From Daedaleopsis sinensis (Eukaryota; Basidiomycota; Agaricomycetes; Polyporales; Polyporaceae), in the NCBI GenBank assembly GCA_033807695.1, contig CM066304.1, positions 1,240,001 through 1,304,000 of the forward strand: a stretch of DNA of 64,000 bases, written 5' to 3'. The translations under genes and the position numbers were made by a program. Shown here one piece after another: positions 53,342 to 64,000 of the stretch. Positions within the stretch are counted from its first letter, which is position 1. The number at the start of each line of letters is the position of its first letter. The notes below the pieces were generated by a model, which ran no database searches, was not told the origin of the DNA, and saw only the letters and a program-made list of their open reading frames with translations.

Positions 53342-56300
53342 TCAAGCCTGCGCAGGACTCGGACTCAGATTCGGACTCGGCGGATTGGGACTCGAGCTCC
53401 ACATCGCGCCCAAGAACCCGCGCGCAGACTGCACGATCTCCGCCGCGCGGTTCACGAGCGTGCCCGCCTGCTCCTGCACGCCGTCGAGCGACATCCGCTG
53501 CGCGCGCCCCGGGTGCCTCGATCCCCCTGCCGATCCCGACCCCGATCCCGCCGCAGAACTCGGACTCATGGGCTGCGCGATTGCAGGCGAGGACACGGGC
53601 AGCGCGGTCTGCGCGGGGGGCACGGCCATCCGGAACGCGGCGACGGGCGAGTTCGCGGGGGTCGGGTGCCGCGAGCGCTGTGCCTCCGCCTCCCCCGCAT
53701 CTGCTTCCTCCTCTGCCTCTGCCTCCGCTTCTGCCTGTGCCTGTGTGGTCGCCGGGGAGGAGATGGAGAACCGCGGCTGCTGGGCGTATTCCTGGCCGTA
53801 CTGCGCCTGCTGCTGCTGGGCGTTGCTCGGCCCGACCGTCGACACGCTCGCCGTCTCGGTCGAGGAGCCCGACAGCGACGACGGCGGCGAGTACGCGCGC
53901 GGGGGCTGCGGGCGGTGCTCGTGGTGCTCGTGGTGCTCGTGATGTTGCGGGTGATGCTGCTGCGAGTGCGGGTGATGTTGTTGCGAGTGATGCTGCTGGT
54001 GCTGCTGCTGCAAGATCGCCTGCGCGAGCACGGGCGAGTACGGCTGGTACACCCCGCCGTCGTCGCTGCTCCCACTGCCGCCGCGCGCAGGCGCAGGCGG
54101 GCTCAAGCTATCCCCGAGCCGCCGCCCCGCGCGATCCCGCCCGCGCTCCCCGTCCTCTCCGGCACTCCGCCTGCCCCCCCGCACGTCCCTATCCCTATCC
54201 CTATCCCTGTCGCGGCTGACGATGCCGATCGCGCTGCCCGTCGGGGAGATGCTCCCGAGCGGCGAGCTCGTCCCGCGGCCGCAGCTGCGGCTGCGGCTGC
54301 GGCTGCCCGAGCGCTCGCGGTCGGAGAACGACGACGTGCGCGTGGACGAGCGCCCGCGCGAGCTCGAGGCCGAGCGCGAGTCGCTCGAGCGGCACGACGA
54401 CGAGCCCGTCGTCGTGCTCCCGCTGACGCTCGGGGCCGGGGCGTGCGGCGTGCGGCCGCGCGCGCCGTCCGACGGCGAGAGCAGCGCGGGGTCCGCGCAG
54501 GGCGCGATGGAGCCCGCTATTGATGAGGAGACGACGTGGACGTGGGTGTGCGCGTGCGCGGGGCCGACGCGCGGGACGGGCATCGCCGGGGTGGCCGCCG
54601 CGGAGGTGTACTCCTCCGGGATGCGGTACAGCCCGGGCGCGCGCGCAGGGCTGCTCTCGCGCGAGCGCTCCGTGCGCTCCTCGACCGCGCCGTTCGCCGC
54701 GTTCACGACGACGACGGGCATGTCCGCGTCGGGAGTGCGCGGGGAGTCGATCGGGCTCGGGCTCGGGCTCGCGATCGGGCGCCAGCTCGGACTCCGCCCG
54801 GTCTGCACGCTCGCGGCGCCGCCCTCGGCGTAGCGCGTGATCGCGTCGGCGTCGGCGTCGTCGTCGCGGATGTCCCTCTCCCTCTCCCTGTCCCGCCTGT
54901 GGCTGTGGCTGTGGCGGCGCCGGGCAGGGTGGCTGAAGTCCTCGCCGAGGTCGGGGCCGCCGAAGTAGTCGTATGCGTCATCCAGGGGCGCGTCGTCGAT
55001 GTGCATGGGCGACTCGATGAGCGACTGTGCGGGGAAGAAGGAGCTCGAGCTCGAGCGCCGGACGAGCGGCGCCCCCGCCCCCGCGGGCTGTTCTGGGGGC
55101 ATGCCGACGCTGGGTATCCGCGGGGAGGAGCCGGGGACGGGGGACCGCGGCATGGGCGACCGGGGATACGAGGCGGGGGTGCCGACGCTGAAGTACGACT
55201 CGCGATGGCGGTATGTGTCTTCGCTGTCGACGACGATCGGGGAAGCAGGGAGGCTGTAGGGCGCTGTCGGCACGTACACGAGGTCGACCTCCTCTGGAGA
55301 CTTCAGCACCCTGCCTTCCGGGAGAGTGATAAGCTCGTTGCCAACGCCGGTGCTCTTGAGCAGGGTAGGGGCGATGGGTGCGATGGTGACGCGGTCGCGG
55401 TCGCTGGATGACCGCCGGACCATGGGGGGCTTCGGACGCGACTGCGCCGTCGACTCCGGATGGAGGGTCGGTGTGAGCGCTGGGTTGCGTGTCGAGGACG
55501 CAGAATTTGAGCGCGAACGCGAGGAGGCGGTCTTCATCTCCAGCACCTGGTCATCGTCGTCCTCGGAATCGGACGCGATCACGACGTTGTCGGCCAAGTA
55601 GTACGGCTCTGGCTCGTCATACTCGCCGTCGTAGCCCAGCTCCGAATCGTACCTGGAGAAGACACGCTTAAGTCAGCCGGCAGCGATCGCGCGCGATGGA
55701 GCCACTCACCCATCATCATACGCATCGAACATCCGCCCACCACGCGCAGGCCCCGTAGTAGATCGCTTGAGCTTCGGCTTCTCGATCGCGATGTACTGCT
55801 CCACAAACGTGTTGAAGGAGATGTGCTTCTTCTTGGCGGGACCCTCCACGCTTAAAGCGCTACTAAGGTCCTGGTCGCTACCAGCGGAGCCCGAGGCCTC
55901 GCTGGAGGTGGTCGTCTGGGAGTGCGGATGTAACGCGCCGTCGTGCGATTTTGAGCCCTCTTCAGCGATGATGCGAGGTGGCGAGTCCTTGCGGAACGGT
56001 CGACCACGCACGGTGATGTGGGTTTCGCTCTTCGTGTGGGCCAGGGGGGGTCGTGCTTGAGGTGCACTGACGACGCATGGCTCCTCATCCTCCACATCCT
56101 CCTCTTCACTGTCCTGTCGGTCAAAGAAAGGGCTTGCCGGTAATGAGAGCAGCTGGCTTATACTGCGCCGCTTGAGGATTGGCTTCTTCGGCACAGTAGC
56201 AGTGCGAGGTATTGAATTTGTGGAGTAGGGTCCAGGGAGTGCATCGGTGGAGGTCTTGCGATGAAGCTTGGGTTTCTTGTGTTGCGAGTAATCGGTCCAA

Positions 56301-56809
56301 TCGTGGCCGATGTGGAGAGGGCCATAGAGCCAGGTCACATCGGAGTCCTTGAGCCTGCAAAAGTCTCAGAGATGAAGGAAGGGGGCGGTAGAGAGCGGGA
56401 TGACGGATGTGCGAGATCAACAGGGTCGGAGAGGCGAGGAGTGTTATCGGACGCATAACACGCCCTCATGTTTTGGGGGCACGATAGGAGAAATGAAAGA
56501 GATGGGTGATATAAGAACGTACCAGTTGAGGGTTTCAGGACTAATCGTCTTGAGCTTGTTCCTCTGCTTCCACCAAGTACGCCAACTCGCGTTTTCCAGA
56601 CGCATGCCGTTGGAGATGGCGTTCTTCTGGCGAGTCATGCTGCGCCATGAACGCCATACATCCTCTTCCTTCCAGTTGTGAGAGAGGTAGTCGACCTGGC
56701 CCTCTGGCTGGGTATCGAAAGAGGAGTCGTCTGGGGCGGCGTTGTGGGTGACAGAGACGAGGAGGACAGGGAGATAGCTGGTGAGGGTGGGGGGAACCGG
56801 CATGCTCAT
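53342..56809 (-). CDS. REG1: REG1-like regulatory subunit of protein phosphatase 1 (DUF1752 N-terminus)
   Basis: Three exons (56809-56523, 56354-55710, 55652-53342) with GT-AG introns total exactly 1081 codons with stop. The N-terminus holds the DUF1752/GATA-like region: VDYLSHNWKEEDVWRSWRSM, then NGMRLENASWRTWWK and WTDYSQHKK. Exon 2 has KKHISFNTFVEQYIAIEKPK, the segment that in yeast Reg1 and its fungal homologues contains the RHxxF-type PP1 (Glc7)-docking motif; here the core is HISF. In yeast Reg1 targets Glc7 to Snf1 for glucose repression. A carbon-signalling role here is inferred from homology. The long C-terminal exon is disordered, with RD repeats, SRSRSRS stretches and a Gln/His tract at about 53925-54010 (QQHHPQHHEHHEHHEH). 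Extreme GC content leaves other frames open. The start is the first ATG of exon 1; a second Met lies two codons later. Confidence 0.85.
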
Positions 56810-58939
56810 GAGGGACGACTGCAAGGAGGAGGAGAGGAAGATGCGAGAAACAGAGGCGGTCGGGGGGAGTTGTGAGAAGACCAGAAGAGGTGTGTAGGAC
56901 CGAAGGTGAGTCGGCAGGAAGGAACCGAGTGGGACGTGTTAGGGAAGAGGGTTGAAGAGCTAGTCTAGGAGACGAGCTGGGGCTAGGTCGACAAGCACTG
57001 GGCCTGACAACGCTGACAACGTGGACGAGGGGTTGTGCGGGGGCGACTAGAGTCTGGGGGTCGCCATGGATGGCGGAGAGAAAGATGAAGGGAGGAGGCC
57101 GGTGGAGAGAGCGTTGGCGGTGATGCCAGGGTCCGCCCGCTCTCTTCCGAGCCACGTGCCGTTTTTTGCCCATCCGCCGCCATCCGCCCGCCGGCAGAGG
57201 CGTCCTCCCGCCAATTTTCCTGCCATCGATTGCGCGGCATTTGCGCCTGCACTGGGCCTGCATCCACTCTGCTCTCGCCATACGCGTATCGATCGCCCCT
57301 TTCGACGGGAGAGCTGCCTCGGCCGAGCAGCGGAGAGCAGCGGTCGCCAGCAGTGCCCAGCTGCACGGCCCGCTCCGGCCAGCAGATCCTCCGAGGTGCG
57401 CCCATCGTCTGACAACACCGCCACTCGAGACGGCCACTCGCATTCGCGCTCCTCGACGCACCCCGCGCACACCACAAACCCCACCTCGCGCACCCACCAC
57501 GTACCGCACCGGGCTTTGCGTCACCAGCCTCACCCACACATCCCCGCTCTCTGTCGCACAATGTCGTAAGCTGATCCCTCGCAATGCCCACGGATGCGGG
57601 GAATGACCATGAATGACCTGCCCTCCCCGCCTTCCGGCCTCGTACTGCCTTCCCAAGCACCGACCAGCTCCGTGCCCCGTTTCGCATTCTCATGTCCGCG
57701 CACAACTCGGCTGCGCGCGCGGGTCACTTGACCACGGTCGCTGTCCACGCCGCACCAGCGCATCTGCCTGTTCTCCCAGTCATGCCAACACGTCGAGTTC
57801 CGGGGCGATCAGCTTCCGCACCTATGTTACTTGCCCCTTTTGGCCCTCTTCCGTCCACAGCATCCGTCCTGTGACCCCGTCTCTACAGCCGACACCAGCG
57901 GCGCTCTCCATCTGCTCTCCACGTCCGCCGGTGGCAGTCTCACTTGTCTTGCAGTACTTATCCTTGTGCCACTGACACCTCAGCCAACCCGGCCGGGGCC
58001 GGAAACGAAACGTTCCAATCACATGCGCCACAATGCAGCTTGGATCGTGATTTTGGATCTAGGGACTGTCCGATCAATTCTTGTGATCCCTCGACTCGCA
58101 TCTCGGACCGGCCTCCCCACCAAGCTCAAGCACTCATATAAGTACATATATCATACGCCGACCGCCACGCATACGAAACTACAGTAAGTGGTCACTGAAT
58201 ACTAAGCTTCTGGCATCAGCCGATTACCAGGACTGACTACACTGACTGCCAGCAGGTCACACCGGTACGGAACCGCTCAGCGAACACACGCTATGTGGGA
58301 CGAGCCGGGTAAGTACCGGACGTCGAACGCAGATCCAGCCGGCGGATGAACGCAAGTTCTAACGACTGCAAGCTCTATAGCAGGAGACCCCAAACTACCC
58401 CCAGCACGGGTAATGCATGATCTCTGAGTTCGAGGGCTACACCGAGGCTCTCCTCGAGCTCTCTTCACGGACTACAGGAGAACGCCGTGGGTCCCGTACT
58501 CAGACTGGGCCCCCACTGGTCGCTATCGCTAGCTCATGGCTCACACCGTCACTCCCGCCGGGTTTGCGCACCTGCCATGCGGCTGCTCGCCCAGCGCAGC
58601 ACTCCTGCTACAGCGCTATGTGGTCGCGAACAGGACCGGACTGGATTGCCTCTCGACACGAATCGCAGAGGGCTGTACTCACGCCCTTCAACATCTCTCG
58701 ACTTTGTCGACTCGCCCTCCACCTCAGTCCGTTGAGACGATCGGCGCCATGCAGCGTGCTACGTTGATTCAAGCTTCAAGCTTCAAGTCTTGTCGAGGCA
58801 TGCGTCCGCACCGTGGCTCCGTGGCACGAATCACTCTTCTGCGTGGCTTCGCCGCGGTACTTGGACTCGGAGCGAGAGCTTCTGTGTCTCCGTTGCTAGG
58901 GGTTCGCGCGGATATACGGTGCCGAACTGTAAGAAGCAT
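56810..58939. other. 2.1 kb intergenic region, promoter side of the REG1-like gene
   Basis: Several overlapping frames are open because of GC content, but their translations are Arg/Pro/Ser-rich and show no motif. The first few hundred bases should be 5' UTR and promoter of the REG1-like gene. No repeat or RNA gene recognised before the tRNA at 58940. Confidence 0.5.
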
Positions 58940-59018
58940 GGCCGCCTGGCGTAATGGCAACGCGTCTGACTACGACGCGGTAATCAGGAGATTGCAGGTT
59001 CGACCCCTGCGGTGGTCA
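58940..59018 (+). tRNA. tRNA-Arg (anticodon ACG) with a 7-nt intron
   Basis: A full cloverleaf folds: acceptor GGCCGCC with GGTGGTC, D stem GCGT/ACGC, anticodon stem TCTGA/TCAGG, T arm GCAGG-TTCGACC-CCTGC, and discriminator A. The anticodon loop reads CTACGA, then intron CGCGGTA after position 37, then A. An ATTTTTTG run directly downstream is a polymerase III terminator. Anticodon ACG would be read as ICG and decode CGU/CGC/CGA arginine codons. Confidence 0.93.
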
Positions 59019-59765
59019 ATTTTTTGTGCTTTTCGCAAGTACCCTGAGGAGGTATGTAGCATTTAGACCGCCGTGATACTCACTACTCAACTTTTGCTAG
59101 CATCGCGGAGGAAAGGCACACGACGGCGCAGCATCGAGTCTTCGCGAAATAGAGACCAATCACCGTGCACGTGGTGCTATGACCCTGGGCATGCTCCGAA
59201 ATCCTGGAGATATGAGCCAGTTTGCAGCCTGAGCTCTATCACCCCAGCCTCGCATTCGAATTCTTGCACCTGGTGGTGACCTCGACCGCGCGCGAGATCT
59301 GCCAAAGATGTCGATGTCGATGTCCTCGAGTCTGCAAAGTAGAGTAACATCCGGATCCACGACTGTGACATACATGCCGCCAGCCACTCGGGCACTGCTT
59401 GAGTGGGGTTCGCGAGATTGGGTGACCGTGAAGGTCATACAATAGTTCTGCGTAATCTTGTCGCCTTGACAGCTGTATTAGTGCAGAGCCAAACTGTAAT
59501 ACTTGTGCGGCCAATGAACAACGCGTCCGTGATAGCCATCGGGCCACTCAAATAATGTCTCACTACGAGAAGCACGGCAGACCAAGTCATATTTACAGAC
59601 TGTGAGCATGCAACGGAAGATAACTTCCTGGGGCGATTGTTAGTTCCTGGACGTACGACTACTGTCTTATCGAGACTGGGCAACGCACCAGAGAGGACCT
59701 TCAAGTTCCACTGGTAGCCCGATCGGTTCAGCGGTGTTGACTAGCATAGGTATTGGTCGTTAGAA
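59019..59765. other. Intergenic, nothing recognised
   Basis: No gene, repeat or RNA motif seen beyond the tRNA terminator T-run at its left edge. Confidence 0.45.
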
Positions 59766-60124
59766 TAGGCGGGGTCAGAGTAGTCGAATTTGGGGCGATT
59801 TTGGAAGGAGAATCTGGTGTGTCGCCAACGAGAATCGAGGTCGCAAATCGAGCGTTGCTTTGACCGACCCGATTTTTGCGACGCTGCCGTATGGCTAAAA
59901 GCGCTTGAGATTCACGTTGCCCCACTGTCTCGACGTTCCATAATCCACATTCCGCGATGTTGCGCCTCAAAGCTCCTCCCGAGGAGCTTTTGCAAAAGCG
60001 AGATGTCGCTCAGAATCTTGCTGAGCGCGCAACGTCCGAACAAATCCGAGGGCGAATTTGGGGACGACGCATCTGCAGATTCCGAGCCAAAATCGCCCAA
60101 AATCGCCCACTCTGACCCCGCCTA
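59766..60124. mobile_element. 359-bp MITE with TA target duplication
   Basis: The terminal inverted repeats GGCGGGGTCAGAGT (59768-59781) and ACTCTGACCCCGCC (60109-60122) are flanked by TA on both sides. The similarity continues imperfectly for about 25 bp inward (GGGGCGATTTTGG against GGGCGATTTTGG). No coding capacity. The TA duplication points to a Tc1/mariner-like or similar TA-targeting family. The interior has short hairpins such as CTCCTCGGGAGGAG-type complements. Confidence 0.8.
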
Positions 60125-60909
60125 ATTAAGAGAGAGGACCGGGTTGGGGAGCAGACTTGAGTTGGGGGTCTGTGTTCCCTGCGGTCCACGCCGCGTGCCG
60201 GGGATCCTAGAGCTCGAAAAGCTACTTCGCACGAAGCTGATAAATGTTAGTACCGTATAATATGCGTCCAGTATCTCTAAGGCATGCATGATATGTACCT
60301 GGAGCGGGCCTCCACAGTACTCACAGTTTGATTTCCATCTTGCAAGGGCCCACCAGTAGAGTCCTATGACAAGAGCGATGTAGCGTGATTGATAGTTAGT
60401 GGTCCACGCCGACAGGGCCGCATTGATACTTCAGACAAACTGTCGTAAACTGAGAATGAACAGAAGAGTACCAATTGCGCCGGGCTATCGCTGTGTCGAG
60501 ACATCATCGCAGAGTTGAATCTTCCAATCACTAGTACTGTCAGGCATCAGGGACAATTGCAACATTCATATCGACCTCAGATGACGCCGGAGACACGGGC
60601 AGCACGTATACCCATCATACAAGACGTTGAATCAATTGATGCTTAGGAAGAGGAAGAGTAGGAGTAGATTGCAGGAAGTTGCGAACGACTGTAGGGGGAG
60701 GAACAGACTATTAGTCTGATGATTCTACCGTGAGTTAACTTAGGCGCCAGGACGCGACGATCACGTGGCATGTTGACCATACTGCCGGCGCTTGAACGAG
60801 TCGGACCAAAACCACCATTACCTGCTCCTGCTCTCCTAGTCTCCGTTCTTCCCCTCTTCGTGATACGCAACAGGTGTCAATCTCGGACCACACGGTGACC
60901 TTTCTCAGT
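60125..60909. other. Intergenic region and 5' side of the coiled-coil gene
   Basis: No gene recognised. A pyrimidine-rich stretch followed by CAG at 60871-60873 suggests a possible 5' UTR intron acceptor shortly before the ATG at 60910. Confidence 0.4.
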
Positions 60910-63900
60910 ATGGCAGCGTATTTGGAGACTCCCTCGAGGGTATGGCGCCGGATTCAAGCGGACCAAGACCTGGATATGCCATCTCTCCCATCCCTCCCCG
61001 CATTCGACGACTCCGCTTCTCCTCATTCTATCACGGAAGAAAACAGTCAGGACTTTAGTCAAGAAGACATGCAGATCGCGTCCCCCATCCACTCCACGCC
61101 CAATATCTTGTCTCATATGACGACGGTGCGCGCACCGTCTAGTACTTCAAGCACAGCCCGCTTCGCCCAATCCATTGCCTCACGCTCTTCCAAGTCGTCG
61201 ATATCCATCTCGCGAGGCATGTCTGCGAGGCTCAGGCCGGAACCTAGCTTCGACATCAGCGCCATTCCAACCGTACCCTTGCCCGACGCAAGCGGGGAGA
61301 TGTCCATCCGGAGTAGCGATCAGGACAGCGACAGCTCCGTCCCCGAAGTCTATCTCCCCCCTCCACCCGGCGACGATGGGCCAGAGGGCGACTTGGACCT
61401 GTCCGATGCGCTGCAGCCAGTCAGTCGTTCGAACTCTCCAGTTAGTCGCTCGAACTCTCCTGGCTTGGATGGTGGACCGACTCCTCGCAAGAAGTCGGAG
61501 TATGACTTTTCCGTGAGCTTGCGATCTGAACCAAAGGTAGGTTCGCCCGTCCCCGTCTCGTACACAGAGGAACTCAAACTTTCTCAAGCCGTCTCCCTTT
61601 GACAAGTTGCGACATGTCTCTCTTCGTCGACCGGTTTCTCGAACAAGGACACCTTCTCTTACGCGAACCATATCCTCTCCAACGTCGACCGCGTCAAACT
61701 CTACGCCACACAGCTCGCGCTCTTTCCGTTACCAGCGCACAGAAGCGGACCCTCCCCTAGCTGCTCTGACAGTTCCGTTACCCCGATCTGCGACAGCCTC
61801 ACCGGCCACTTTTTCTCGTGTCGAGGAGCGCGACCTCACTCAGATGAGCCTGAGCTCCGAATTCCCAAGCGCTGCCGACGAGTCGGTGGAAGAGACCGAG
61901 CTGCTACCTGATGTTGCCGCCGCAAGAGAGCTGGAACGGCAACAATTGGAAGACAGCCAGGCGAGTAGGACCGATGAGCAGCCCTCGCTGCGTTCGCGAG
62001 AGCCCACATTTTCATCGGAGGAGGGTCCTTCCGAGGACCGCAGCGGCCATGGCATGCGCTCGCCGACGCCTCTCTCTGTCGCTTTCTCGTCTCCTCCTTC
62101 AGCGATGTTCACTCCTACTCCTGCATTCCAGCCTCGACCCCGCGCACGCTTCGGAATGCCTTCGACAACGCCGTCTCTTCCGAGCACCACGCCGCAGCAG
62201 AATACAGTGCACTTCGAGACAGACGTTGATGAGACCCCAAGACCTCGATACGACGCAGACGAGCACGACGAGGCAGAGGATCCCACCACACCCCACACCC
62301 ACAAGCGATCTTTCCTCATGTCGGTGATCAACTCCACAGCCCGTCCTCGACTCCGGCATCCCACGCCATACCGACACCCTAGCAGCGACGAATCCGAGCT
62401 GGCAGTGGAGATGACCCCAGCAGCGACCCCTGGTGTTCCCCTGCGCAAAGCTTTCGCCGGCGTCACCCCCCGCCCCGCCCCCCGCCCGCGACTCTCCCAA
62501 CCAATGCCGCAGACGGCGAACATGGCGTCGGACTCGGGCTCCGGCTCCGAGTCTCCCTACGACCATGCGATCGACCGCGCGTCGTTCGTGTCGACCGCGT
62601 CGTCGCACGACCTGACGACGCATGTGCGCGCAAACGCGTCCTTCGATCCCGTCATGGGGCTCGCGGAGCGCGGGCACGGCGTAGGTCGTTTCAACGCTAG
62701 CAAGCTCAACTCGTACCTCCATGGGCTGAACCGGCGTTTGCAGGAGGAGAACGAGATGCTCGTCGGGCGCCTGCGCGCACTCGAGGAGCAGGGCGGGGGA
62801 GGGACGACCCCTGCGGGGCCGGGGGGTACGCCTGCGTGGGACCAGGGACGGCGTGTGAGTGGCGGGGGGCGGCGCGTGAGTGCGGGCCCGGCCTTTGGTC
62901 TCGGCGATGTGGAAGAAGACGTTGCGGAGGCATGGCTCGAGGAGAAAGCTGCGCTGGAGGAGATGCTGGAAGAGCTGAAGGAGGACCTTCAAACCTGTGC
63001 CGCCGACAAGGACAAGGCCGAAGACGACCTGCGGAACGAACGGGCTGAGCGTGCCCGGGACAAAGAACGGTGGAGGGAGCGTATGACGGAAGTCGAGAAG
63101 GGCGTGGGGGACATCGTCACCGACTTGGAGAGACGGCTCGTCGAGGCGGAGGATGCTGCGAAACGGGCGGAAGCGGACCAGATGGAGGGTGTCAAGGACG
63201 CGGAGCGCCGCCTGGCGGTGGTGATCGTCGAGAAGAATGTCCTTGCTGAACGCATCAAGAAGGCGGAGAGTGCACTCGAGAGCGGACTTGATCTTGGGGC
63301 TGAGCTCAACGCGGCCAATGAACGGCTAGCAAAGACCCAAGGCGACCTACAGAACGCCCAGAGACAAATCAAGGAGCTCGAGGAGGAGGTCATGCAAGCA
63401 GATGAACGGCTCGATGAGGCTGAGAGTAGGCTTGCTGCGGAGCGGAAGCGCGCTGCCGCACTCGAGGAGGAGTTGCGAGTTAAGATGGCGGAGCTCTCGG
63501 ATGCCATCCAATCTGTCGAGGAGCACGAGGACGAGGTCCGGAAGACTCACGCTCAGCTTCGTCAGACAGAGGATGCGCTCGCTCAGAACGAGGCCGACGC
63601 TGCGGAGGACGGAGCGCGCATCGAGGAGTTGGACCGCCAGCTGGCGACCGCCAAGGAGACCATCCAGCAGCTGGAGGCCGAGCTCGAGGACGAGAGGCAG
63701 GAGAACGATCGTCTTATGGATGACGCTGGCAAGACGTCGGAGCTCGCACGCCAGATGGAGGACGCCCTCGAAGCAGCGGAGAAGAAGATGCTAGAGGACG
63801 AGCAGCAGGTTGCTACACTCAAAGCGACTATCACATCGCTAGAGCGCGCGGCCGAGAAGGTACAGGAGCGATCCACCTTACATGCCACTCCCTCTCAGAG

Positions 63901-64000
63901 CACGGTGATTGAAGAGTTGCAAGGCGAGGTTGAGGCACTGGAGTCGGAGCTCGACGACGCAAACAAGGAGATCGCCCGGCTCCGGACTACCCTCGCCCAG
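60910..64000 (+). CDS. Large coiled-coil protein, 3' end outside window
   Basis: Exon 1, from ATG 60910 (MAAYLETPSRVWRRIQADQD) to 61536, joins exon 2 at 61589 through a 52-nt GT-AG intron and stays open to the window end, over 1010 codons. The first 550 residues are Ser/Pro/Thr-rich with SRSNSP and PTP-type sites, probably disordered and phosphorylated. A conserved-looking helix follows, NASKLNSYLHGLNRRLQEEN. From about residue 650 an almost unbroken heptad coiled coil runs on (for example LEEEVMQADERLDEAESRLA and EELDRQLATAKETIQQLEAE). The layout suggests a cytoskeletal, spindle-pole or septum scaffold, but I cannot name the family, and myosin-like tail similarity would be expected of any long coiled coil. 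The start is the first ATG in frame. Confidence 0.8.

Noticed and set aside
53513..55411. Long plus-strand frames (336 and 291 codons) opposite the REG1-like gene
   Set aside because: Arg/Ala/Pro-rich shadows of the very GC-rich disordered exon; no motif.
62099..62992. 297-codon minus-strand open frame
   Set aside because: Antisense to the coiled-coil gene; open only because of GC-rich codon bias.
1..64000. CRISPR arrays, operons, ribosome binding sites, rRNA
   Set aside because: This is eukaryotic nuclear DNA; no spaced repeat array or rRNA sequence was seen.

Overview
The window is fungal nuclear DNA, most likely from an agaricomycete (mushroom-forming basidiomycete). The evidence is dense short GT-AG introns of about 35-100 nt, a REG1-like PP1 regulator, a Vps9 exchange factor with its C-terminal CUE domain, a tRNA-Arg(ACG) with a 7-nt intron, and F-box and BTB families of the expanded agaricomycete type. 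The species cannot be named from sequence alone.

Region 1 (1 to about 27.3 kb) is an accessory-looking compartment of fast-evolving, intron-rich genes separated by kilobases without recognisable coding. It holds the 3' end of a ribonucleotide reductase small subunit (3-622), a LAMMER/CLK-like kinase with a DFE in place of DFG (4887-6005, minus), two related F-box-like/nucleotidyltransferase-fold genes (6778-7851 and 8323-9368), a cysteine-rich protein gene (10253-11385), a 449-aa orphan gene whose exons join exactly in frame (12894-17053, minus), a small hypothetical gene (17491-18241), an apparently intact ribonucleotide reductase large subunit (about 19317-22552) and an unknown minus-strand gene (25981-26910). 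A 2.55-kb fold-back mobile element (13426-15978) with arms of about 920 bp sits inside an intron of the orphan gene.

Region 2 (about 27.3-28.8 kb) is a repeat-rich boundary. It has a 455-bp element with 40-bp terminal inverted repeats enclosing a tRNA-like sequence (27931-28385), followed by short direct repeats and a hairpin.

Region 3 (28.8-51.9 kb) is a cluster of nine double-BTB genes on both strands, with one conserved gene (VPS9) among them. They fall into two subfamilies by C-terminal tail: WCxxC tails (genes 4, 5, 8 and 9; gene 1 is related but lacks the motif) and PCW[FY]..YM...CxxC tails (genes 2, 3, 6 and 7). Gene 5 is a clear pseudogene and gene 6 has a stop near its start, so the cluster is undergoing birth and death.

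Region 4 (51.9-64 kb) looks like conserved chromosome. It contains a REG1-like PP1-targeting protein (53342-56809, minus), tRNA-Arg(ACG), a 359-bp MITE with TA duplications, and a long coiled-coil protein gene that runs off the right edge.

The two most interesting points are the linked divergent RNR large and small subunits in region 1, which could mark an acquired nucleotide-metabolism module (old large-DNA-virus ancestry is possible but unproven), and the double-BTB cluster with its two cysteine-tail classes.
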